This document shows positions 51,785 through 59,680 of a DNA stretch of 64,000 nt, one piece after another. The translations under genes and the position numbers were made by a program. Source of the stretch: Haloferax sp. Atlit-12N. GTDB taxonomy: Archaea; Halobacteriota; Halobacteria; Halobacteriales; Haloferacaceae. Location of the stretch: contig NZ_PSYW01000002.1 in the NCBI RefSeq assembly GCF_003383095.1, positions 682,001-746,000 of the forward strand, given 5' to 3'. Under the pieces are notes generated by a model. That model ran no database searches and had not been told where the DNA came from. It saw only the letters and a list, made by a program, of their open reading frames with translations. Within the stretch, counting starts at the first letter, position 1; each line of letters opens with the position of its first letter.

Positions 51785-52660
51785 ATGAAAAGCCATTTTC
51801 CCAACGCGAGTGAAATCGTCCGGACGATGGTACGCACTCGTCTCACACCGCCGACGTTCGACCGCGGCGCGTCGCTTCCGACTGTCACCTACCTCCTTCT
51901 CGTCACCGCGCTGAGTGGGTTTCTTTTCGCCGCGCCCCACGGCTCACCCACGCCGCTTTTGGGACTCGCGTGGAGCGGCCTCCTCGTCGCGCTCGCGGCC
52001 GGTGCGCTTCGGGTTGAGGGCGTCGCACTCCGGTCTTTGTTCCCGTCTCTCCGGGCGTTCGGCGCGGCGGTCGCCGTCGTCGCCGCGTTCTGGGCGGCGT
52101 ACAACGTCGCCGCGGCCGGACTCGCGACAGCCGGCGTCGTCGGCTTCGAACCCGCACTGTCGCGGGTCGTCGCACACCCGGCTCCGTATCTCGCTGCGCT
52201 TCTGAGTTCGTTCGTGCTCACGGCGCTCCCGGAGGAACTCCTGTTTCGTGGCTACTTTCAGCAGAAGGCGATTTCGCTGGCCGGCGGCGATAGTCGTCGC
52301 GCGGTCATCGGCGGCGTCGCGGTCGTCGCTGTGTTGTTCGCCGTCTTCCACCTGCCTCGGTGGTTCATCGCCTCGGGCCACGGCGTCAGCGCCGCACTCG
52401 GAACGCGACTGTTCGGGCTGTTTCTGGCCGGACTCGCCTACGGCGGTGTCTACGCGCTTACGGGGAATCTCTGGGTGGTCGCGCTGTTCCACGCGACGAT
52501 GAACCAACCGCCGTTCATCGTGACCGTCGACATCCCCTCGGACCTGCATCTCGTCGCCGGCGTGGTCGAATACGCGGGGATTCTCGCCGTCGTGGTGCTC
52601 GCAGTTCGGCTGACCGGTGTCGGTGATGGGGAATCCGTGTGGGCCCGCGAATGGCACTAA
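51785..52660 (+). CDS. CPBP family intramembrane metalloprotease
   Basis: 291 residues with seven to eight membrane helices. Conserved motifs are PEELLFRGYF (Glu-Glu and Arg), FHLPRW and FHATMNQPP with the metal-site His residues; these are the CPBP (Rce1/Abi-like) signature. The start may be 51785 or the ATG at 51827 (MVRTRLTPP), which has the shorter polar N-terminus and is at least equally likely. Haloarchaeal members are mostly of unknown substrate. It follows the large kinase with a 34-base gap but is separated from it by a hairpin. Confidence 0.88.
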   Translation: MKSHFPNASEIVRTMVRTRLTPPTFDRGASLPTVTYLLLVTALSGFLFAAPHGSPTPLLGLAWSGLLVALAAGALRVEGVALRSLFPSLRAFGAAVAVVAAFWAAYNVAAAGLATAGVVGFEPALSRVVAHPAPYLAALLSSFVLTALPEELLFRGYFQQKAISLAGGDSRRAVIGGVAVVAVLFAVFHLPRWFIASGHGVSAALGTRLFGLFLAGLAYGGVYALTGNLWVVALFHATMNQPPFIVTVDIPSDLHLVAGVVEYAGILAVVVLAVRLTGVGDGESVWAREWH

Positions 52661-52918
52661 TATCTCGAAACCGACCGGTACAGGCGATGATTGGCAGATT
52701 CTCTTCCTCGGCCTGAGCATAGAGGTCCGTACTGCATTCCCTTTTCTATCGACTGCTGTCCGCCGGAAACGCTGTGGCCACCGTCTCACAGACTCTCCGA
52801 CTGCACTCCGATTCGGGCCGAAACACGTCACGTTCCAAACCCGCCGATTGTGTGAACTTGTTGAACATTCATAACAATTAACCAGTCGCGAGTTGACATC
52901 AGTTTGTGGTCTGTTGAC

Positions 52919-53620
52919 ATGGCAAACCCAAAGCACTACGTCGTGCTGGAAGGCCTCGGTGCCGGAAAGTCCGACTACACGATTCAGGCGACTGGCGACA
53001 TCGAAAAAGCAGGCGGCAGGCTCGGCGGACTCCCCGTCACCACAGGTCCCGGAGACCAAGTGTCCGGGAGTACGGCAAACGGAACCGTCTGGGGGAAGTC
53101 AGACGGCTTCCGAATCTACGGCGGCATCAAGTCCATCAGCCTCGAAAATCCCGACCACGTACAGGTCCACACAGGAGCCATCGCTGGCGGTCCGGGCGAC
53201 GGCGACGGCGACCTGTGTGAGGTCGTCGTCCGCGCGGAGAAAGTCGAGTTCGTCAGCGGGCAAGGTCCGGGTGAAGGCGCGCTCGAACTGGAGATCGAAC
53301 ACGACATCCGCGGCGGGCAGTCCGAACACACATCGCTCAGGCTCCCAACGGGGGCGACGCGAAACATCGGTGTGGCGATTGACAACTTCAAAGTTCCCCG
53401 AAATGGGTCGGAACCGAAGACCATCGTGACGAAAATCACGGAACGAGAGGTACCTTCGGACTGGTTCACTGGGACACCGGACGAAGGGAGCGAGCCGGTC
53501 GATATCACGCTCGCGTGCGACAACCCACAGCAGGTGACCAACACGGTCCCCATCGACTCCGACCGTGGGAACCCCGGCAAGGTGAAGGTGTACTACACCA
53601 TCGACGACCTCGACGACTGA
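52919..53620 (+). CDS. Unrecognised cytosolic beta-rich protein (233 aa)
   Basis: From the ATG at 52919 (MANPKHYVVLEGLGAGKSD) the sequence is beta-rich, with Gly-turn patterns such as IYGGIKSISLENPDHVQVHTG, ATRNIGVAIDNFKVPRN and VKVYYTIDDLDD. No signal peptide, membrane helix, Cys cluster or nucleotide motif. It does not match a family I can name; a compact multi-strand sandwich is the likely fold. It lies alone between the CPBP protease and the LOV kinase, about 75 bases upstream of the latter. Confidence 0.7.
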   Translation: MANPKHYVVLEGLGAGKSDYTIQATGDIEKAGGRLGGLPVTTGPGDQVSGSTANGTVWGKSDGFRIYGGIKSISLENPDHVQVHTGAIAGGPGDGDGDLCEVVVRAEKVEFVSGQGPGEGALELEIEHDIRGGQSEHTSLRLPTGATRNIGVAIDNFKVPRNGSEPKTIVTKITEREVPSDWFTGTPDEGSEPVDITLACDNPQQVTNTVPIDSDRGNPGKVKVYYTIDDLDD

Positions 53621-53695
53621 GGGGGCCTGTCCCCCGTTCGGTCCTCCCGCGAGCAACAACCATTATGATGCGGTGCGGTCACGTTTATCTCACAA

Positions 53696-55861
53696 ATGGA
53701 CTCGCCTCGTGACACGCCGCGTTCGCTCTCGGAGTCGTCGCCTATCGACGTCTTGCACGTCGACGACGACCCCGAGTTCTCGACGCTCGTCGCGGCGGCG
53801 CTGGAACGCGAGCGCGAGCACATCACCGTCCATACCGAGACGGACCCGCGGGTCGCGGTCGACCGGGTTCGGCGCGACGGCCCGACGTTCGACTGCATCG
53901 TCTGCGACTACGATATGCCCGACCTCGACGGCCTCGACGTGCTGGCGAGCGTCCGGGCCGAGTATCCGGAACTCCCAGTTATTCTCTTCACCGCGAACGG
54001 CAGCGAGGAAGTCGCCAGCGAGGCGATTTCGGCGGGCGTGACCGACTACCTCCGGAAAGGCGACGACACGAGTCAGTATCAACTCCTCGCCAACCGCATC
54101 GAGAATGCCGTCGAGCGGTATCGAGCCTCGCAGTCTCTCACTCGGGGACTGACGGCCATCGAGAACGCGACTGATGCAGTCTGCATCCTCGGCGACGACG
54201 GCACAATCGAGTACGCGAACGCGGCCTGTACTGCGCTGTTCGGCTACGAGCGCGAGGAACTCCTCGGTCGCCACTGGGAAGCGTTCTATCCCGACGACGA
54301 CGTGCAGACGGTCTCCGATTCGATACTCCCCGAAGCGCGCGAGAGTCGGTGGTCGGGACAGTCGTCGCTCGTGCGGAAGGACGGGAGCCTCGTCGACGTG
54401 GACCACACGCTCACGAGCACGGCGGACGGATCGCTCGTCTGGACGCTGTCGCGCGTCTCGAAACGCGACAGACTCGAAACGAAACTGTCGCGTCGGGAGC
54501 GGGCAATAGACGAGGCACCGATCGGCGTCGTCCTCACGGACCCCGACCAAGCCGACAACCCCATCGTTTACGTCAACGACGAATTCACCAACATCACCGG
54601 ATACAGTCGTGACGAAACCCTCGGGCGAAACTGTCGGTTTCTGCAGGGCGAAGCGACGGACGAGGCGGCGGTCAACGAGCTTCGGGCGGCGGTCGACGAG
54701 CGCGAACCCGTGACGACCGAACTCTTGAACTACCGCAAGGACGGCACCGAATTCTGGAATCGCGTCCGCATCGCCCCTATTTTCGACGACGACGGGAGCG
54801 TCGATCTCTTCGTCGGCTTCCAAGACGACATCACGCCGCGAAAAACTTACGAGGAACTCCTCCAGTCGAACACCGCCCGACTCGAAGCGCTATTCGAGCA
54901 CTCGCCGGACCTCGTCATCGTGCACGACGACGGCGGAACTATCCAAGACGTGAACCAGCGGGTGTGTGAGGAACTGGGCTACAGCGAGGCCGAACTCGTC
55001 GGCAAGACCGTCTGGGACCTCGACCCTTCGTCCGAGCCCGACCGCGCGAGGGAGTTCTGGACGGAGCTGCCGACCAACAAGCCACACCGCTTCGAGGGAG
55101 AACTCGAACAACGCGACGGGACGACGTTCCCCACCGAGATACACCTCATCCAACTCAACGTCGAAGGCGAGAATATGTTCGTCGCGATGATTCGCGACAT
55201 CAGCAAACAGAAGGAACGCGAGGCCGAACTCGTCGAACAGAACGAACGGCTCGACCGCTTTGCGAGCGTCGTGAGCCACGACCTCCGCAACCCGCTGCAG
55301 GTTGCCATGGGCCGCCTCGAGATGCTCCAAGACGACTGTGACAGCGACCACCTCGACGATATCGACCGCGCGTTGGACCGCATGGACGACCTCATCAGCG
55401 ACCTGCTCGTACTCGCCCACCAGGGCGACGACGCCATGGAGGTCGAACCGGTCGGGCTGGCCGACCTCGCACGGGCGTGCTGGCAGAACGTCGTGACCGA
55501 CGGTGCGACGCTGACCGTCGAGACCGACGCCGTCGTCGACGCCGACCGCGACCAGCTTCAGCAACTCCTCGAAAACCTGTTTCGGAACGCCGTCGAGCAC
55601 AGTTCCGACGACGGCGACGGCAACGGCGACGTGACCGTCACTATCAGCGAGACCGACGACGGGTTCGCCATCGAAGACGACGGCCCCGGCATTCCCGAGG
55701 ACGACCACGACACCGTGTTCGAAGCCGGCTACACCACGTCTTCCGAGGGCACTGGCTTTGGCCTGAACATCGTTTCGCAGGTCGCCGCCGCGCACGGCTG
55801 GACGGTGACGGTCTCGGAAGGAGCCGAGGGTGGTGCGCGCTTCGACTTTCGGGTCGACTGA
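53696..55861 (+). CDS. LOV-type blue-light histidine kinase: REC-PAS-LOV-PAS-HisKA-HATPase
   Basis: 721 residues. Receiver about 15-130 with acidic pair VDDD and Asp71 (CDYDMPDLDG). PAS about 145-265. LOV at about 275-385 with the adduct cysteine Cys313 in GRNCRFLQG, the Asn pair in LLNYRKDGTEFWN and Gln in VGFQDDIT, all residues needed for flavin photochemistry. PAS about 395-505. HisKA with His528 (VVSHDLRNPLQ). HATPase about 610-721 with FRNAVEHS, EDDGPGIP and GTGFGLNIV. The N-terminal half parallels the REC-PAS-LOV gene at 44633. The probable TATA-like CATTATGA is at 53661-53668. It converges on the Lrp gene with a two-base gap. Confidence 0.92.
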   Translation: MDSPRDTPRSLSESSPIDVLHVDDDPEFSTLVAAALEREREHITVHTETDPRVAVDRVRRDGPTFDCIVCDYDMPDLDGLDVLASVRAEYPELPVILFTANGSEEVASEAISAGVTDYLRKGDDTSQYQLLANRIENAVERYRASQSLTRGLTAIENATDAVCILGDDGTIEYANAACTALFGYEREELLGRHWEAFYPDDDVQTVSDSILPEARESRWSGQSSLVRKDGSLVDVDHTLTSTADGSLVWTLSRVSKRDRLETKLSRRERAIDEAPIGVVLTDPDQADNPIVYVNDEFTNITGYSRDETLGRNCRFLQGEATDEAAVNELRAAVDEREPVTTELLNYRKDGTEFWNRVRIAPIFDDDGSVDLFVGFQDDITPRKTYEELLQSNTARLEALFEHSPDLVIVHDDGGTIQDVNQRVCEELGYSEAELVGKTVWDLDPSSEPDRAREFWTELPTNKPHRFEGELEQRDGTTFPTEIHLIQLNVEGENMFVAMIRDISKQKEREAELVEQNERLDRFASVVSHDLRNPLQVAMGRLEMLQDDCDSDHLDDIDRALDRMDDLISDLLVLAHQGDDAMEVEPVGLADLARACWQNVVTDGATLTVETDAVVDADRDQLQQLLENLFRNAVEHSSDDGDGNGDVTVTISETDDGFAIEDDGPGIPEDDHDTVFEAGYTTSSEGTGFGLNIVSQVAAAHGWTVTVSEGAEGGARFDFRVD

Positions 55862-55863
55862 GC

Positions 55864-56325
55864 CTACGCGTCGCCGGCGTCGAGGTCGAACTGCTCGTTT
55901 TCGGAGACCGCGTTCAGGACGACGCTCGTGTTCGACTCGCGAATCGGCGCTTCGTTCAGAAGCGCCTTGATCTGGCGGTTCATGTCGTCTGTGTTTTTGA
56001 ACTTGCCGACCGCGAGGACGTCGTAGTCGCCGGTGACCTCGTACACAGAGACCATCTGCGGCTCGTTGGCAAGCATGTCGGTCACATCCGTGAGCGCGCT
56101 CCCCTCGACTTTGAGGTGCATGACCGCGGTCACGTCGTAGCCGAGCGCGTCGTAGTCGAGACGCGGCGTGTAGCCCTCGATGATGCCTTCGTCTTCGAGA
56201 TCTCGAAGGTGGTTCGAGATGGTCGTCACCGAGACGTCGAGCTCTTCGGCGAGGCTCCGGAGACTGCGCCGCCCGTCTTTCAACAGCGCATTAATGAGGT
56301 CAGAATCCAAGTTTTCGTAGGTCAT
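55864..56325 (-). CDS. Lrp/AsnC family transcriptional regulator
   Basis: 153 residues from the ATG at 56325: HTH about 5-60 ([37 protein letters not shown]) and a RAM/AsnC ligand domain about 65-140 ([23 protein letters not shown]). It is the feast/famine type that binds amino acids and often its own promoter. A TATA-like GGTTAATC sits 29 bases above, and a perfect inverted repeat (56372-56390) lies immediately upstream of that. The longer frame to 56397 is excluded by the box. In Haloferax an lrp gene is known beside glnA; no glnA is visible here. Confidence 0.93.
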   Translation of the reverse strand: MTYENLDSDLINALLKDGRRSLRSLAEELDVSVTTISNHLRDLEDEGIIEGYTPRLDYDALGYDVTAVMHLKVEGSALTDVTDMLANEPQMVSVYEVTGDYDVLAVGKFKNTDDMNRQIKALLNEAPIRESNTSVVLNAVSENEQFDLDAGDA

Positions 56326-56371
56326 ATGGGCCTCTTTGCAGTTGATTGTGATTAACCTCCCGGTTGAAGTT

Positions 56372-56390
56372 GACAATCCGGTGAATTGTC
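56372..56390. promoter_or_regulatory. Candidate Lrp operator (inverted repeat)
   Basis: GACAAT (56372-56377), seven bases, ATTGTC (56385-56390) form a perfect 6-bp inverted repeat about 20 bases upstream of the TATA-like box of the lrp gene, a common site for autoregulation or activation. Confidence 0.45.
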
Positions 56391-56438
56391 GTTGCAAAAG
56401 TTGCTTGAACGCTCGTCATGGGCGCGAGTGCATGGGAC

Positions 56439-57878
56439 TCACCCGTGGTAGACTCCGTGTTGCCACAGCAGGTCGCGAGCGACGGCGACTTCCCACGTCA
56501 CGGCGTCTTCGAGGGCCGTCCCCTTGCGGGTCGTCTCGACGACGTACCCGGGAAGTTTGCGGTCGCCGTACACCTTGTGGACGAACAGCGGTCGCGAACC
56601 ATCGAGGAAGTTCCCGCGGTCGAAGTCGTAGTACGACGGGTACTCCGAGGGGTCGACGTACTGCTCGTTGACGGAGTTGCACGCACTTGCAGCGTTGTCG
56701 GGGGTCGCCCAGGTCGGGAAGACCGCCTGCCCGACCCTCCCGTCGTGCTTGTAGATGCCGCTGGAGCTGTGGAGGTCGACGACGACGTCGGGGTCGTGCG
56801 AGACGAGTTCGTCCCAGAGCGCCCGCGCGAGTCGGGACATGGGCTGCGCCCCCGTGGGGAACTGCCGGTTTAGGTCGCCGTCTTCAGTGTATCTGGCCCC
56901 GATGCTGATTGCGGGCGCGTTCGCGTAGGGGACGACGACGAGTTTGCCGCCGGTCGGCCGGAGATGCCTGATATGGTTCGCCGCGTGGTAGCCCTGGGGC
57001 TCTTCACCGTGGATACCGCCGACGACGAACGCCGTCGGGCCGGATTCCACCGAGTCGATGACGTAGACGGGCGTTTCGTACTTCGTTCCCGGAAGGAGCG
57101 AGTGGGTGCTGACCGAACCCTCGTTCACCCGGTCGAAGCGGGTCCGAATCCAGACGAGAACGTCACCGTAGTTTGCGTCCTTGTGGTCGCGGAGCAGGCG
57201 AACTCGTGGCACGCCAGAGATGCCGTAGCGGACGGCTTCGTCGGTCGCCGAGCGGACGAGGCTGTCGTAGCGGTCTTCGTAGGCGCGGTTGGCGATTTTC
57301 GTGATGTTTCGGACACCCGCGAGGTCCATATAAGACTCCAACCGAGCGTGGGTGTACGTCTTGGTCGTGAAGTTCCAGTACATGAACTCGAAGAACTGCC
57401 AGAAGTTCTCCGGTTCGACGTCCCAGACGCCGTGAGCGGCGCGGGCGGCGCGGGCTTCGCCCTCGTCGTCGCCGACGAGGTAGGTGTCGATGGCGTCCGG
57501 CCTGTACGAGAGGAACCGCAGTTCGAGGTTGAGGTCGCCCGTCAGGACGTACTCGCGGACGATGTCTTCGAGGTTGTGCTGGACGAAGTACTGCGAGGAG
57601 TCCGACAGGAAGTTCACGTAGACGACGAGCGTCGGGTTCGAATCGTCGGTGCCCATCGTCGGGTGAAGTCGGTCACTGAGATATGGTGCGGTCCCGACGA
57701 CGCCCGGTGAGAACCCCGCAGCGGCGGTGCCACCCGCGCCGAGTAACCCCGCCCCTCCGACAGCGGTCGCGAGCGAGCGACGGCCGAGTGACCCTCGCTG
57801 CGAGTCGCGAGTCGCAACACGTGGTAACAACCGAGACTGGTCCGGATTCTGACGAAGGGATTCGAGGTACTCGTGCAC
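56439..57878 (-). CDS. Exported fusion: cysteine-less thioredoxin-like domain + M14/aspartoacylase-type deacylase
   Basis: 479 residues from GTG 57878. LGRRSLATAVGGAGLLGAGG (31-50) looks like a Tat signal, though it starts late. Residues about 82-240 follow a DsbA/thioredoxin-like plan: LVVYVNFLSDSSQYF, with Ser/Ser/Gln/Tyr where CxxC would be, and the cis-Pro loop GISGVP (Pro224). Residues about 265-475 carry the zinc-peptidase/AstE-AspA signature: His290 and Glu293 in VGGIHGEEP, DLNRQFP with Asn337 and Arg338, and His370 in VVDLHSSSG. VVET near the end is a candidate for the catalytic Glu. So the redox half is inactive while the deacylase/carboxypeptidase half looks active. The fusion is unusual; it may bind peptides with the first domain and trim them with the second. 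Confidence 0.82.
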   Translation of the reverse strand: MHEYLESLRQNPDQSRLLPRVATRDSQRGSLGRRSLATAVGGAGLLGAGGTAAAGFSPGVVGTAPYLSDRLHPTMGTDDSNPTLVVYVNFLSDSSQYFVQHNLEDIVREYVLTGDLNLELRFLSYRPDAIDTYLVGDDEGEARAARAAHGVWDVEPENFWQFFEFMYWNFTTKTYTHARLESYMDLAGVRNITKIANRAYEDRYDSLVRSATDEAVRYGISGVPRVRLLRDHKDANYGDVLVWIRTRFDRVNEGSVSTHSLLPGTKYETPVYVIDSVESGPTAFVVGGIHGEEPQGYHAANHIRHLRPTGGKLVVVPYANAPAISIGARYTEDGDLNRQFPTGAQPMSRLARALWDELVSHDPDVVVDLHSSSGIYKHDGRVGQAVFPTWATPDNAASACNSVNEQYVDPSEYPSYYDFDRGNFLDGSRPLFVHKVYGDRKLPGYVVETTRKGTALEDAVTWEVAVARDLLWQHGVYHG

Positions 57879-58299
57879 GCTGTGAACACCTGCCTAGAAC
57901 ACCCTATCGAGATGACAAATAGATGCTGGTACTGTGTGAAAAACCGAACAATCGGCGAGTATGGACGATAGTTCGGTTAATCCAAAATATAAGACAGATG
58001 TTATTATTTATCGCCACATTCCTTTCATCGTGTCATTCAGTAGCAAGTATCGCGTGGACGTGTAATCCCGGCAATAACATCACGAATCCACGACCTGCCC
58101 TACCGGACGCACATTCGTCTGGAATGAGCGCGACCCACGTGCCCCGTCTGGGCGCGTGAGCGGCAGAGAGGCACCCAATCGCAGTCGACCGGTCGGCCCG
58201 CCCACGAGTATCGAGAGCATGGTGATGGTTTGGAACCCAACGCACGTCTCGGGGCAGTTCCACTCCATCACACGCACGTCGTCGTTTCCCCACCGAGCC
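57879..58299. other. Gap of about 420 bases upstream of a propeller-like gene
   Basis: A+T-rich at 57960-58030, with a plus-strand TATA-like AAAATATAAG (57984-57993) but no good start at the right distance. Open frames here (for example 57923-58159 and the 5' part of 58156-58300) lack supporting context. This may hold a promoter with a long leader, a small RNA, or regulatory DNA for the deacylase gene on the minus strand. Confidence 0.4.
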
Positions 58300-59550
58300 A
58301 TGACAGACTCTTCAGACACCGACACAGCACGTACGGAACTCGCCGTGAACCGCAGAGATGTCCTCAGGGGCATCAGTTTAGCAGCGCTCCTGTCGGCCGC
58401 GGGGACGACCGCAACCGCGGCACCGACACAGGACGACCGTGACGACGCTTCCCCCGAAGAAACGCCGCTCAGCGAGTATCGGGAGAACGTCGTCTGGTAT
58501 CGAACTGGCGACAAGGCCGGGCGAGAGCAGTTCAGAGAGGCCGTCTCAACGCCTGACGGTGGCATCACGACGTTCGGCCTTGCAACCACGTCCGACGACG
58601 GTTCGGAGTCGTGGCAGTACACGTGGGATGCCGACGGTGACAAGCGGTGGGCAACCCTGCACGGTCAGTCCGGAGTCGACGTCGCGTACGGCGGTGCGAG
58701 AACCGCGACCAACGGTTACGTGTTGTGCGGTGCAACGCGTGGTCGCTGTAGCCAGCAGATGTACGTCGTCGAAACCAACCGAAACGGCCGTGCGCGGTGG
58801 ACACAACGGTTTCATCTCGCGACGTCTGCCGACGACCGGGCGAACGACGTCGTTCAGACGCCCAACGGTGGGTTCGTCGTCGCGGGAACGTCCGGCGACG
58901 ACGCGGCGCTGGCGAGACTCAGTTCCGACGGTGCGGTTCGCTGGACGAGGACGTACGCGGGTGGGACGCGAACCGAAATCGCGTCAGTAACCCGAGCACA
59001 TGATGGGTTTACCGTCGCCGGAACGCGCACGAACGACGACGACACCACGGAGTTCCTCATGGTGCGGACCGACGCGGCGGGACGCGAGCGATGGCGAACG
59101 TCCTACGCAGCCAACGAAGCCAATCACCTCGGCGAGTGTATCCGGGTTGGCGACGGCTACGTCTTCGCGGGGACGACGCAGGCGGACGACGACGTCACCA
59201 CCGACGCGCTGTTCGTCAAGACCACGGCGGACGGCGACGTGGTCTGGACGAAAACCTACGGCGAGGAGGGACAGGAGTTCACCGCTGACGGAATTGCCGC
59301 CCTCGAAGACGGCTACGCCGCGGTCGGGACCCGAAGCGTCGACATCATCGGCCCGCAGATGTGGCTCAACGGACTCGACGAGAGTGGGGACCGCACCTGG
59401 AAGTACACGTTCGGTACTGAGCGTGTGGAACAACCGTACGCAATTACGACGATGGGGAGGAACGCGCTCGGTGTCTGTGGATACCGGAACCCGCCCCAGC
59501 GACGTGATGAGTACGACGGGTTCATGACGAAAATCACCCGTCCAAATTAG
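58300..59550 (+). CDS. Tat-exported repetitive (propeller-like) protein
   Basis: 416 residues from the ATG at 58300. VNRRDVLRGISLAALLSAAG is a clear twin-arginine signal. The mature part repeats units of about 45-50 residues of the type GG-x-VVAGTS...D...W-x-R-TYAGG, for example PNGGFVVAGTSGDDAALARL, HDGFTVAGTRTNDDDTTEF, DGYVFAGTTQADDD, DGYAAVGTRS. This is the pattern of beta-propeller (SBBP/PQQ-like) domains in secreted haloarchaeal proteins. No catalytic residues are clear. It precedes the lyase gene by 130 bases and may be its partner in polysaccharide binding. Confidence 0.78.
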   Translation: MTDSSDTDTARTELAVNRRDVLRGISLAALLSAAGTTATAAPTQDDRDDASPEETPLSEYRENVVWYRTGDKAGREQFREAVSTPDGGITTFGLATTSDDGSESWQYTWDADGDKRWATLHGQSGVDVAYGGARTATNGYVLCGATRGRCSQQMYVVETNRNGRARWTQRFHLATSADDRANDVVQTPNGGFVVAGTSGDDAALARLSSDGAVRWTRTYAGGTRTEIASVTRAHDGFTVAGTRTNDDDTTEFLMVRTDAAGRERWRTSYAANEANHLGECIRVGDGYVFAGTTQADDDVTTDALFVKTTADGDVVWTKTYGEEGQEFTADGIAALEDGYAAVGTRSVDIIGPQMWLNGLDESGDRTWKYTFGTERVEQPYAITTMGRNALGVCGYRNPPQRRDEYDGFMTKITRPN

Positions 59551-59680
59551 ACGACTGCGGGGCCCACACCCGAGCCACGGACCGCATGCGGTCCACAGCA
59601 CAGTTTAAATCTCAGTTTTAGATATTGGTTTTAATCAAAATGTCCAATGGTTTAACATTCGTGATACAGATAACTAGATA

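Noticed and set aside
57923-58159. 78-codon open frame in the A+T-rich gap upstream of the propeller-like gene
   Set aside because: Cys/Ile/Asn-rich composition unlike neighbours, no start context and no conserved motif.
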